DNA of 64,000 nucleotides from Clostridium_AQ sp900552125 (GCA_037892765.1 JBBKBW010000007.1); one strand, 5' to 3'. Positions 9,352 through 17,169 are shown, counted from the first letter of the stretch. The notes: generated by a model from the sequence alone, not told the origin. Numbers and translations are program-made.

Positions 9352-9771
9352 ATGAAGATAACAAGAACTTTAAAAGTCACATCGGACGCTTTTTATGATT
9401 ATTTAGAAGAACAAATTAGTAAAGATATTTTGAATAATACTTCTTTGCAATCTCCTAGCGTAAAAATTGAGAAAGGACTGAAATATACAATAAATAAGAA
9501 TGATATACATACACGTAAGGAGTTTAAGGTATTGGAATATATAAGAGGTAAAGCTTATAAAGCACAAATTAAAACGATTTCTGATACAGTTACTATTACA
9601 TATGAAACTGAGGAAATAGAAGAAGGATTACGTGTTACACTGCATCAGGTGGTGAAAAGCTTCGAGGAGAAGAAACAAATACGCATCATGAAAGCATTTA
9701 GTGAATTGATTTATTTAGGACGCATGTCAGATACTTTGTATGATATTCAAAAACAAATTTTGTCTCTATAA
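9352..9771 (+). CDS. DUF3284 domain protein
   Basis: The 139-residue protein begins MKITRTLKVTSDAFYDYLEEQ, the typical start of DUF3284 proteins. These are known mainly from the neighbourhood of cellobiose PTS operons, and the fold resembles SRPBCC-type lipid or ligand-binding domains. The biochemical role is unknown. The gene is divergent from the PTS operon and sits between it and the regulator, so it probably serves beta-glucoside metabolism (inference). Its start codon appears to coincide with the transcription start. It ends at a strong terminator. Confidence 0.8.
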   Translation: MKITRTLKVTSDAFYDYLEEQISKDILNNTSLQSPSVKIEKGLKYTINKNDIHTRKEFKVLEYIRGKAYKAQIKTISDTVTITYETEEIEEGLRVTLHQVVKSFEEKKQIRIMKAFSELIYLGRMSDTLYDIQKQILSL

Positions 9772-9778
9772 ATAAAGA

Positions 9779-9822
9779 ACGTGTAGAATCTCATCCTTCT
9801 ACACGTATTTTTCTTATATTTT
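9779..9822 (+). terminator. Intrinsic terminator of the DUF3284 gene
   Basis: ACGTGTAGAA pairs with TTCTACACGT followed by ATTTTTCTT. It overlaps the 3' end of the convergent regulator gene. Confidence 0.85.
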
Positions 9823-12447
9823 TTTAATCATCATGATGATTGTTGCGATTTCATTATCATCAATAATTACTTTAAATATCTTTTCTAATGTTTTAAGTTT
9901 TTTACTTAAAAAATGATAATCTTCTTCAAAAGCAGAGATTAAACGCTCTTTATCTTTGTTTTTCTGTACATTTCCACCTGATACTAAACGTTCCATTAGA
10001 CAGGCTAGATGCATAAATAAACCTAAACGTTCATCATCATTTAAACGATAGATATCTCCAATTTCATCTACTAGATCAGGCATAGTAGTCTTTATTTTTG
10101 ATATAGAAACAAAAGTGAATTGTTCTTCTAAAAATTGATAAGTAGCACTATAATCACACGTGGATTGTCTTATAGATTGGAACATTAAAATGCGATCAAG
10201 ATCCTCTTTTTTATTTTCAAAGATTTTCGTAATAGATATAAAGGGGATTCCAAATAATTTAGGATCATATGTTCCTACAAAAGCATGTATATCATAATTC
10301 TTTTTTAGGGCAATAACTTCATGTAGTAATTCTTCACGATCAGATATTGATAAGGCGATAATTTTCATGTTTAATTTTGAATATTGGTCAATATAGTTTT
10401 TTAGTTGTGTAGCTCCACCTTCTCCCGTATGGCATAAAGTAATAATTACACTATTATCTTGTTTACGTTCCATTTGTTGGAGATTATTCATTTCAATACT
10501 TGCTTTATGATAAACATAATCAATATCTTTTTCCATAGAACATTTGCGAGCTACATCAATACCAATTAGTGTAATAGGAATGTTGATACAACGTAGTTTT
10601 ATGTTTGTTTCCTCGCTAATAGTCTCTATCATAGTTTTTATAGAACCCATATCATATATAACAATTATACCTTTGCCATTATCAATACGAACAATGAGAT
10701 CACGAAGTTCCTCTAAAGCTTCTTTAGAATTCTTCTCTAGTCCCATATCATAACAATAAGCATTTTGACAGTGAGTTAAAGAATTTGTTACTTCCATTAA
10801 TGCTCGAGCAGCTCCATTTCCATGCATTACATATAATAATACAGGATAATCTTCATCACCACTTTCTTCAGGTTCAATTAAGAACATTGTGATAAGTATG
10901 ATTTCTTCGATTGGTAAATCAAGATTAAATGCTTTCTTTAATTCCATTCCAAATTGAACACTTGCGGCATATTCTTTAGGATATTCCTGTATCGTTAAGG
11001 CTATTTGTTTATCACTTACTCTTCGATCAGAATGTTCCATAGTCAATAAAGAATTAATGTGTAAGCATAATCCATAAAAAACATTTGATTTAAATTCTCT
11101 TCCCATTTCTTTCTGACAAGTAAAGAGCCAGTTTTGGACTATCTCTATTATTTTCTTATCCACTAACTTTGATAATTGTTCTAGATTACTTCGATCATCT
11201 TCGCGATTATGATAACTATAACGATTGAATAAGTTACGAATATGCGTATTAATGACATTCTCAATACTTGATGGATGAATACCTCGATTTGATAATTCAT
11301 CATATTGTTTTTTTATGATATTATACATGTCTTCAGCTGCTTTATCAGTATCTTTCTGATAACCTTTATGCTGATCATAAACAATATATTCAGCTTCTTC
11401 CAATAGCTCATTATAGATATCAGATTTATGCTTCATCTTTAATAAGTTCTTTTTTATTTGAGGTTTAAAGTCATTTAAACCAACAAAGATTTCTTTTTTT
11501 AAATCAGTTACAACTCTAACATATGCATTTGCACATGCAGATTTTATTTCCATTTCTAGTTCTTTTATATGATAAGTAAATTCACTTGATAATAATGCTT
11601 TTATTGCTTCTGCAGTAACTTTAATTGAACGTTTAGAGTTCTCTGCTTCTACAGAGAAAAAGTAGTTTATCAGTTTGAAGCGTTCATTTAATGGACGTTC
11701 TTGTAATATTGGAAGTTCAATTGTTACAGGAATTCTCTGTTGAAATTGTTGAGCGTTTTGTTTTGATGCCGATAAAACAATCATCGTATCATGACATTCA
11801 GCTACCATCATATTATCATCCGAATAAACTTTACCTGTTTCTAGGAATACAAAAACTTTATTCTGCTGATGTACATTTAATAAATCAAATCCATCAATAA
11901 ACAGCATTCCCTTTCTTGCTCGATAAAAACAAGTAGTATCTAAAGCTCCATTAATACCAAAAAATTCATCATTTAATGCTTCTATGTTTTTTACATAGTG
12001 ATGACAATTAATTTCAATATAAGGTGAATCTGGGTTCCATACTGCATGTTCGATTGCAAATTGATACATTGTAGATGCAAATCTGCTTGTACCACAACCA
12101 GGTTGAGATAACAATAAAACATGCAAACTAGAATTTGGATATAAGATAGCAGCTTTAGCTAATTGTATAGCATTTCTCAAACTTCCATTATAGCCTACAA
12201 GATTCGTAAAACATGATTTTTCTGTATAAAGTGTATTTTGAACAGGTAATTTATAAAGTACTGGACGTGTATTTGTTTTTATTAATTTACCTTCTTTTAC
12301 TAATTCATTTACATAAGCACTAACATTAGAACGCTGCATTTCTAATAATTCTGCAATTACTTTAGTCTCGATGCCATCTTGATATTGCTTATCTGTATAT
12401 ATTTTTTGTTGTATAAATTCATATACATGTTCTTTTGCTGATTTCAT
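9814..12447 (-). CDS. LevR-like PRD regulator with degenerate AAA+ domain
   Basis: The 877-residue regulator has a N-terminal DNA-binding helix-turn-helix (about 1-65) and an AAA+ domain (about 85-300). PRD1 (conserved His in LCLHINSLLTME, about 450-540), a mannose-type EIIA-like domain (YVMHGNGAARALMEV, about 550-680), a segment with LCHTGEGGATQL and a C-terminal PRD2 (GLFMHLACLMERL) follow. This is LevR/CelR order. The ATPase core is eroded: Walker A reads QPGCGTSRF without its lysine, Walker B reads LFIDGF without the Glu, and the sigma-54 GAFTGA loop is replaced by INGALDTT. It probably senses PTS phosphorylation for the adjacent operon but may not act with sigma-54. GGAGGTAATGA precedes the start. 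Confidence 0.85.
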   Translation of the reverse strand: MKSAKEHVYEFIQQKIYTDKQYQDGIETKVIAELLEMQRSNVSAYVNELVKEGKLIKTNTRPVLYKLPVQNTLYTEKSCFTNLVGYNGSLRNAIQLAKAAILYPNSSLHVLLLSQPGCGTSRFASTMYQFAIEHAVWNPDSPYIEINCHHYVKNIEALNDEFFGINGALDTTCFYRARKGMLFIDGFDLLNVHQQNKVFVFLETGKVYSDDNMMVAECHDTMIVLSASKQNAQQFQQRIPVTIELPILQERPLNERFKLINYFFSVEAENSKRSIKVTAEAIKALLSSEFTYHIKELEMEIKSACANAYVRVVTDLKKEIFVGLNDFKPQIKKNLLKMKHKSDIYNELLEEAEYIVYDQHKGYQKDTDKAAEDMYNIIKKQYDELSNRGIHPSSIENVINTHIRNLFNRYSYHNREDDRSNLEQLSKLVDKKIIEIVQNWLFTCQKEMGREFKSNVFYGLCLHINSLLTMEHSDRRVSDKQIALTIQEYPKEYAASVQFGMELKKAFNLDLPIEEIILITMFLIEPEESGDEDYPVLLYVMHGNGAARALMEVTNSLTHCQNAYCYDMGLEKNSKEALEELRDLIVRIDNGKGIIVIYDMGSIKTMIETISEETNIKLRCINIPITLIGIDVARKCSMEKDIDYVYHKASIEMNNLQQMERKQDNSVIITLCHTGEGGATQLKNYIDQYSKLNMKIIALSISDREELLHEVIALKKNYDIHAFVGTYDPKLFGIPFISITKIFENKKEDLDRILMFQSIRQSTCDYSATYQFLEEQFTFVSISKIKTTMPDLVDEIGDIYRLNDDERLGLFMHLACLMERLVSGGNVQKNKDKERLISAFEEDYHFLSKKLKTLEKIFKVIIDDNEIATIIMMIKKI

Positions 12448-12462
12448 TCATTACCTCCGAAT

Positions 12463-12474
12463 TATTACTGTATA
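12463..12474. promoter_or_regulatory. 12-mer shared with the PTS intergenic region
   Basis: On the minus strand this reads TATACAGTAATA, 16 bp upstream of the regulator start. The same 12 bases occur on the plus strand at 9158-9169 upstream of the PTS promoter. Candidate binding site for autoregulation. Confidence 0.4.
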
Positions 12475-12613
12475 GTTATACACAAAGTGAAAGTTGAATT
12501 TTATTGTATCATGTTTCAATAAAATATAAAGCAATAAATGTAGAATAATCAATTTTATATGCCAATAATGTGATTAATGGTAAAAGTGATAGGAGGCAGG
12601 AGCGGAATAATAT

Positions 12614-12640
12614 GAAAAAAGCCTTTTATGTTAGGCTTTC
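12614..12640 (-). terminator. Intrinsic terminator of the queuosine-precursor transporter
   Basis: On the minus strand GAAAGCCT, a 7-base loop, AGGCTTTTTTC. It overlaps the stop codon of the gene at 12631. Confidence 0.75.
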
Positions 12641-13389
12641 TTAATATCTTGTTTATGTTTGATGTATGCAAAGTATTCTTTACCAACATTATCTCTTTTC
12701 CAGCTGTTTAGAATTTTAAATCCTGGATAAGAGAACACTATTTCACATAGTAATTCCACTAGCATTCCTGTTATTGCACATGTGACACATTGAAGTAGTG
12801 TCCAGCCAAAAAATTGATGACTTACAATTAATGCGAATAATAGGTTATCACAGAATTGTCCTAAAGCAGTAGATATATAAGTTCTTATCGCAAAAGTTTT
12901 AAAGCTGTTTTTATCTTTTAATATTTTTCCTATAAAAGCATTTGAATAGTTGTTTATCAAGGATGATACTAAAAATGCAATTGTACTGCCTAGTAAAACA
13001 TACCATACACCACTAAAGGTAGCATCTAAACTTTGGTTTATAATTGATTCAGAGCCAGGTACATAGGATTCTGACCATGTTCCGGGAATACAGCTGGCAA
13101 TATAAAATATTAAGCACATTCCTAGATTAAGTAATGTTGCCACAATAGAAGTTTGAGTAGCTGCTTTAGGCCCAAAATGCTTTGTGATGACATCCATACT
13201 TAGAAAGGATAACCAAGAAATAATGATTCCACAATCTAACGCAAGAAAATTCCAGGGTAGAGTTATACTTTTGTTTGCCAATAAATTCATGGCTATTACA
13301 GAAACAATAAAAAATGTCATCATTAAAGATGGAATGTTTCGTAATAAGGTTTTGATTTCTAATACTTCCGATTTAATTTTATTTAACAT
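12631..13389 (-). CDS. VUT/YhhQ-family queuosine precursor transporter
   Basis: The 252-residue inner-membrane protein has about six hydrophobic spans. The family features are seen: LALDCGIIISWLSFLSMDVITKHFGPKAA, cut here by a conserved DV..K.FG.K..., and SALGQFCDNLLFA in the fourth span. Members take up preQ0/preQ1 or queuine for tRNA queuosine modification. A preQ1-like leader immediately upstream supports this substrate. AGGAGG lies eight bases before the ATG. It is monocistronic and ends at the terminator at 12614. Confidence 0.85.
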   Translation of the reverse strand: MLNKIKSEVLEIKTLLRNIPSLMMTFFIVSVIAMNLLANKSITLPWNFLALDCGIIISWLSFLSMDVITKHFGPKAATQTSIVATLLNLGMCLIFYIASCIPGTWSESYVPGSESIINQSLDATFSGVWYVLLGSTIAFLVSSLINNYSNAFIGKILKDKNSFKTFAIRTYISTALGQFCDNLLFALIVSHQFFGWTLLQCVTCAITGMLVELLCEIVFSYPGFKILNSWKRDNVGKEYFAYIKHKQDIKKA

Positions 13390-13397
13390 AATAAATT

Positions 13398-13441
13398 CCT
13401 CCTGTTTTTTTAAAGATGGTTGGGAAGCTAAAACATCTTTA
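13398..13441 (-). promoter_or_regulatory. PreQ1-I-like riboswitch overlapping the Shine-Dalgarno site
   Basis: Read on the minus strand, UAAAGAUG pairs with CAUCUUUA around the loop UUUUAGCUUCCCAAC. An A-tract (AAAAAAAC) and then AGGAGG follow. This matches the short preQ1 class I layout: one stem, a C-rich loop, and an A-rich tail that folds back as a pseudoknot. CUUCC in the loop can pair with GGAGG of the ribosome site, giving translational control. The downstream gene is a queuosine-precursor transporter, a known target class. Confidence 0.65.
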
Positions 13442-13456
13442 GATTCAAACCATTAA

Positions 13457-13485
13457 AATTTAATATAAATCAGAAGAAAAGTCAA
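13457..13485 (-). promoter_or_regulatory. Promoter of the preQ1 leader and transporter
   Basis: Minus strand TTGACT (13480-13485), 17 bp, TAAATT (13457-13462). The predicted start near 13450 lies only a few bases before the leader hairpin. Confidence 0.6.
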
Positions 13486-13493
13486 TGGGGAAG

Positions 13494-13511
13494 ATATAGT
13501 ATATACTATAT
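13494..13511. repeat. Perfect 18-bp AT palindrome upstream of the promoter
   Basis: ATATAGTATATACTATAT is identical to its reverse complement. It lies just upstream of the -35 element of the transporter promoter. Could be an operator; no regulator is linked. Confidence 0.5.
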
Positions 13512-13840
13512 TTCACCTTAGCTTTCAATTAATTTTGATAAAATGGGCAGTTGATATAATCCTAATTTTGTTTTCATCTTTATATGGTTAAATAGAGTGC
13601 ATTATTTCATAAACTTAGCTGTAGAAGAATAAGTTTCGAAATTCAATAGGTCTGAACGAATAAGGACAGAGAAATTATTTATAGTAAGAAGCAGGATTAA
13701 AAAATCAATCAAATTAGACTTATAAATTATCGTATTATTCATGGGGAAATCTCAAAAAATAATTGGTTTATTAATAATAAAAAAGGATAATAAATTGTAT
13801 GATTTCATTTATTTGTTAATAGTTTTAAATCAAAGAACAT
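13512..13840. other. Intergenic stretch with no recognisable feature
   Basis: About 330 AT-rich bases contain only short, unsupported reading frames on either strand and no clear RNA structure. Nothing can be called here. Confidence 0.6.
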
Positions 13841-13875
13841 AAAAAGGATTCATTTCAATATATGAATGAATCCTT
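13841..13875 (-). terminator. Terminator of the ribbon-helix-helix gene
   Basis: GGATTCATT pairs with AATGAATCC. On the minus strand it is followed by TTTTTATG. Confidence 0.75.
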
Positions 13876-13909
13876 ATTTGAAAAGTTTATCTTAATAATA
13901 TTTCTAATC

Positions 13910-14083
13910 TCAGTTCTCTTTTTCATCTTCTAAATTATCCAAAGCATATTTAATACATTTAACTACAAGTTTATTTAAAGAAATATTTTTCTGGTCACAG
14001 ATTACTTCTAATTTTTCAACAAGTTTCTTTTCTATACGAAATGTTTTATTTACATATTCTTCTTTCTCTATTTTAAATCCCAT
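13910..14083 (-). CDS. Small ribbon-helix-helix DNA-binding protein
   Basis: The 57-residue protein begins MGFKIEKEEYVNKTF. The strand VNKTFRIEKKLVEKLEVIC and following helices KNISLNKLVVKCIKYALDNL fit the MetJ/Arc ribbon-helix-helix fold (CopG/HicB-antitoxin-like). TAGGAGTG precedes ATG 14083; an ATG at 14107 adds eight unlikely residues. It is divergent from a 52-codon gene at 14221, and TGTGTAAT repeats in between are candidate binding sites. It is probably a dimeric repressor acting on the shared intergenic region. A toxin-antitoxin role is possible but unproved. Confidence 0.7.
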   Translation of the reverse strand: MGFKIEKEEYVNKTFRIEKKLVEKLEVICDQKNISLNKLVVKCIKYALDNLEDEKEN

Positions 14084-14149
14084 AAGTGTCACTCCTATCT
14101 TAAACACCTAAATATTATTAGAAAATAAAAACATTATATACACTTAAAT

Positions 14150-14193
14150 TTCTGTGTAATATATATTGTAAAAATATGTGTAATTGTGTATTA
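14150..14193. promoter_or_regulatory. TGTGTAAT repeats between the RHH gene and the divergent small gene
   Basis: TGTGTAAT occurs near 14151 and again near 14177, followed at once by TGTGTATT. Short tandem direct repeats are typical ribbon-helix-helix operators. They lie between the two divergent start codons. Confidence 0.4.
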
Positions 14194-14220
14194 TGGTTAT
14201 AAGACAGGAGGATAGATTTA

Positions 14221-14379
14221 ATGATAAAAGACATTATTAAATATAACGACTTAATTAATGATAAAACACTATTACTTTTTAATAAGACTAAAGTTGCTGT
14301 AAAAAAAGAAAATGATGTTAATTTAAGATGTTTAAATGGTATAGATACAAATGTAGACGTTACCATAAATATTTCCTAA
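14221..14379 (+). CDS. Small hypothetical protein (52 aa) divergent from RHH gene
   Basis: An ATG preceded by AGGAGG with a nine-base spacer opens a 52-codon frame: MIKDIIKYNDLINDKTLLLF, then NKTKVAVKKENDVNLRCLN, ending in VDVTINIS. I do not recognise a family. It has no signal peptide or membrane segment, and is charged and beta-rich at the C-terminus. The excellent ribosome site and divergence from the ribbon-helix-helix gene make it a credible gene, perhaps the repressor's target. Confidence 0.5.
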   Translation: MIKDIIKYNDLINDKTLLLFNKTKVAVKKENDVNLRCLNGIDTNVDVTINIS

Positions 14380-14792
14380 TGAATTTGTTAATTATTATAG
14401 ATGCGTATAAGTTTGAGTATTAAATGTAGATCTCACTAAATAAATATGTTATGCATATGTGATAAATTAATTCATAACTATAGCATCGAACCGCAACTTA
14501 TGTTAGAATAGATTAGACTGAAGTAAATATATTTAACAATTAAAATTACTGTTAATAGTGATCTAGGACGCAAGATAAAATATTCATAAATTTTGTTAAA
14601 ATTAAATTATGGATAGCTAATAAAAAGATAGAAAGGAGGATCCACTCAAAAAATATACTAATTTGACTATATTAATTATAATAAAAATCTTCTCGTTTAG
14701 GAGAATAAATTATCTTATATTGCAACAGGAGTACATTCACCCCTATGTTAGTTGTGAGTATATTTAATTAAATTATGAGTGGTAGATAACAC
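14380..14792. other. Intergenic region with a ribosome-site-like remnant
   Basis: AT-rich, with no full-length gene. At 14634-14641 there is an AAAGGAGG followed by a 40-codon open frame beginning with CTC instead of a start codon (14645-14767, residues KKYTNLTILIIIKIFS at its head), which looks like a decayed signal-peptide gene. GGACGCAAGA near 14567 recalls a c-di-GMP riboswitch core, but the partner elements are absent. Confidence 0.4.
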
Positions 14793-15470
14793 ATGTTTAA
14801 TCAGCATAAAAGTATTTTAGAACATATACATGCAGGAGTTTTACATTGTAAAAATGATCAATACTCAACAATTAATTATGCTAATGATTATTTCTATGAG
14901 ATGATCGGATATACAAGAGAAGAAATAGAGAAAGATTATAATAATCGTTTTGCAGATTTCGTAGTAGATGATGTATCTGCAATCTTGGTTACAATTGATG
15001 AAAAAATTGCGAATAATGAAGATTTAGATTTTGAATTTAGAATGAGAAGAAAAGATGGGTCAATTTTTTGGGTTCATGATACAGCTAAATATGATAGAGA
15101 GAATAATTGCTGGTTTGTGACCATAATGGATATTACAGAAATGAAGAGTCTAAATTATGAACGTGAACGTTTAGAGTTTTATTTAAATAGTATTCCAAAC
15201 AAAATTATAATTAGTGATGATCAAGGAGAAGTCATATATAAAAATAAAGAAGCAGAAGAGTGTTTTTACTATAATCAGCATGCAGAAACACTAAAAGATA
15301 TGATTGGGAATAATATTTTGGGTAGAAATTTTGAAGATATCTTTAATTTAGCAGTTAATGGATTTGAAGCTCAGTTTGAAACGAGATATGTGAATAATGG
15401 TAAATTTATCGGGCATGATCAAAATCATCTAGTAATGATAAATACGAGAGGAAAAGAAAGTATTATATGA
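14793..15470 (+). CDS. PAS-domain half of a frameshifted PAS-GGDEF protein
   Basis: The 225-residue frame has a PAS domain at about residues 12-115 (YANDYFYEMIGYTREEIE, FRMRRKDGSIFWVHDTAKYD, VTIMDITEMK). Most of a second PAS follows at about 128-225, and the frame stops at TGA 15468-15470. The last PAS strand and the linker to GGDEF (MMVSVDVFSKGDFLTGFPSR) are in the next frame, starting at ATG 15467 with a 4-bp overlap. Restoring one base near 15465 would give a single protein of about 398 residues. Either a frameshift mutation or, less likely, translational coupling of two halves. The start has only a weak ribosome site (GTGGTAG). Confidence 0.75.
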   Translation: MFNQHKSILEHIHAGVLHCKNDQYSTINYANDYFYEMIGYTREEIEKDYNNRFADFVVDDVSAILVTIDEKIANNEDLDFEFRMRRKDGSIFWVHDTAKYDRENNCWFVTIMDITEMKSLNYERERLEFYLNSIPNKIIISDDQGEVIYKNKEAEECFYYNQHAETLKDMIGNNILGRNFEDIFNLAVNGFEAQFETRYVNNGKFIGHDQNHLVMINTRGKESII

Positions 15471-15988
15471 TGGTTAGTGTAGATGTTTTTAGTAAAGGAG
15501 ATTTTCTAACCGGTTTTCCTAGTCGTTTAATGTTTGAAAATTATTATGAATTTTATATGGCTTCTTTTCCAAATACAGAAGCTTATTTATGTGTGGTAGA
15601 TATTGATGACTTTAAACATATAAATGATACCTATGGACATAATATTGGAGATCTTGCGATAAAGCAGACTGCAGAACGTATCGCATCATTATTGGATGTG
15701 GAAGATTATGTATGTCGATATGGTGGAGATGAATTCTTAATTTTTTCTGTTAATAAATCAGCAAAAGCGGTACTAAATAAACTGAAATTATTTTTAGAGA
15801 AAAATAATCAAAAAATGTGTTTAGGAGATATTTGCTTTACGATTACTTATAGTGTTGGATTAGCATCTGTGAAAGGGTGTTTTGATTATCATGAAGCTTT
15901 TGCGAAAGCAGATCAGGCTTTATATCAAGTGAAAGCAAATGGTAAAAATCAGATTATTGAATATATAGAGAAAGATTTAAAGGTTTAA
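15467..15988 (+). CDS. GGDEF diguanylate cyclase domain (C-terminal half of the split gene)
   Basis: The 173-residue frame starts in the last strand of the preceding PAS domain. The GGDEF domain starts at DFLTGFPSRLMFEN and has the metal Asp in VVDIDDFKHINDTYGH. The intact active-site signature RYGGDEFLIF is near residue 87, with KADQALYQVKANGKN at the end. It would make cyclic di-GMP from two GTP. No RxxD inhibitory site is visible before the signature. Separated from its sensor it may be inactive or constitutive. It is followed by a terminator at 15997. Confidence 0.8.
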   Translation: MMVSVDVFSKGDFLTGFPSRLMFENYYEFYMASFPNTEAYLCVVDIDDFKHINDTYGHNIGDLAIKQTAERIASLLDVEDYVCRYGGDEFLIFSVNKSAKAVLNKLKLFLEKNNQKMCLGDICFTITYSVGLASVKGCFDYHEAFAKADQALYQVKANGKNQIIEYIEKDLKV

Positions 15989-15996
15989 ATAAATGA

Positions 15997-16043
15997 AACT
16001 GAATTAAAGATGTAAATATTTCATATTTTGATTCAGTTTTTTA
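15997..16043 (+). terminator. Terminator after the GGDEF gene
   Basis: AAACTGAAT pairs with ATTCAGTTT followed by TTTT. Confidence 0.7.
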
Positions 16044-16074
16044 ATTTCATAATTCCTATTAAAATAATATAGTA

Positions 16075-16103
16075 TTGACATAATAGTTATGTTTTGGTAT
16101 AAC
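16075..16103 (+). promoter_or_regulatory. Sigma-A promoter of the siderophore importer operon
   Basis: TTGACA (16075-16080), 17-bp spacer, TATAAC (16098-16103). The predicted start is near 16110, immediately before the palindrome at 16114. Confidence 0.75.
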
Positions 16104-16113
16104 TATTCCATAA

Positions 16114-16129
16114 GTTAGTTTAAACTAAC
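16114..16129. promoter_or_regulatory. DtxR/IdeR-like palindromic operator
   Basis: GTTAGTTTAAACTAAC is a perfect 16-bp palindrome at the predicted transcription start. Its TTAG/CTAA arms resemble DtxR-family iron boxes. It implies metal-dependent repression of the importer. Confidence 0.6.
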
Positions 16130-16146
16130 AATATACGGAGGTTTAT

Positions 16147-17169
16147 ATGAAAAAATTTTTTGCTGTAGTAGTTACAGGTTTCTTGTTGATGACAACTGCT
16201 TGTTCATCATCGTCAACTAGTGAATATGAAAATAAAAATACAAATACATCTACACAATTTCCAATTACAATAAAACATGCTTTTGGAGAAACAACAATTA
16301 CAAAAAAGCCGGAGCGTATAGCAACCATAGCTTGGGGAAATCAGGATGTTCCATTAGCATTGGGAGTTGCTCCAGTTGGCGTTTCAAAAGGCAATTTTGG
16401 TGAATTAACTAAAGATGGGTTATCACCATGGACACAGGAGGCTTTTGAAAAATTAGGAGTAACAGAGCCAGTAGTCTACGATGATACAGATGGGTTAGAT
16501 TATGAAGCTATTGCGGATAGTAATCCAGATATCATTTTAGCTGCTTATTCAGGATTAACACAAGAAGAATATGATATCTTAAGTAAAATTGCTCCTGTAG
16601 TTGCATATCCACGTGTAGCATGGCAGACATATTGGAGAGAACAAGTTACAATTAATGCAGAAGCTATGGGGATGAAGGATGAAGGAGAAGCATTGGTTAA
16701 AGAAACAGAGCAGTTAATTACGAACAAATTGAAAGAGTATCCTCAGATAGAAGGCAAAAGCGGAGCTTTCCTTTGGATTAATCCAGCAGATACTAGTTCA
16801 TTCTATATATATTTAACCAGTGATCCTAGAGCTTCCTATCTTACAGATTTAGGTTTATCATTCCCTGAAAGTATTAAGGAAATGGGAAAAGATGAAGCGA
16901 CTTTCTCCTTAACAGTTTCCGCAGAAAATGCAGATATCTTAAATAATGTAGATATTTTAGTTACTTATGGTGATAATACTACTTTAAAAGCTTTACAAAA
17001 AGATGCTATCTTTGGAAAGATTCCAGCTATTAAACGTGGTTCAGTTGTAGTTATTGATAGTAATAGTGCACTAGCAGGGTCTGCAACTCCTACAGTTTTA
17101 GGTATTTCCGCAACAATTGATGAGTATTTATCATTAATTGGGCAGGCTGCAGATAAGGTAAACGAATGA
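16147..17169 (+). CDS. Iron-siderophore ABC transporter substrate-binding lipoprotein
   Basis: The 340-residue extracellular lipoprotein has its signal peptide ending at the lipobox TTAC (Cys19). A FecB/TroA-type fold follows: the strand PERIATIAWGNQDVPLALG, the interdomain helix and a C-terminal lobe ending SATIDEYLSLIGQ. The binding pocket sequence resembles ferric-siderophore binders of the FecB/FhuD branch. It delivers chelated iron to the two permeases that follow. ACGGAGG is the ribosome site. It overlaps the next gene by 4 bp (ATGA), so the four genes form a tight operon under the DtxR-like box. Confidence 0.9.
   Translation: MKKFFAVVVTGFLLMTTACSSSSTSEYENKNTNTSTQFPITIKHAFGETTITKKPERIATIAWGNQDVPLALGVAPVGVSKGNFGELTKDGLSPWTQEAFEKLGVTEPVVYDDTDGLDYEAIADSNPDIILAAYSGLTQEEYDILSKIAPVVAYPRVAWQTYWREQVTINAEAMGMKDEGEALVKETEQLITNKLKEYPQIEGKSGAFLWINPADTSSFYIYLTSDPRASYLTDLGLSFPESIKEMGKDEATFSLTVSAENADILNNVDILVTYGDNTTLKALQKDAIFGKIPAIKRGSVVVIDSNSALAGSATPTVLGISATIDEYLSLIGQAADKVNE

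Noticed and set aside
14118..14366. Open frame on the minus strand (82 codons)
   Set aside because: It overlaps the divergent regulatory region and the 52-aa gene, has no ribosome site and its composition is that of an antisense shadow.
14560..14580. GGACGCAAGA, resembling the core of a c-di-GMP-I riboswitch ahead of the GGDEF gene
   Set aside because: The CAAACC segment, tetraloop receptor and P1 pairing are not found nearby, so the match is only ten bases.
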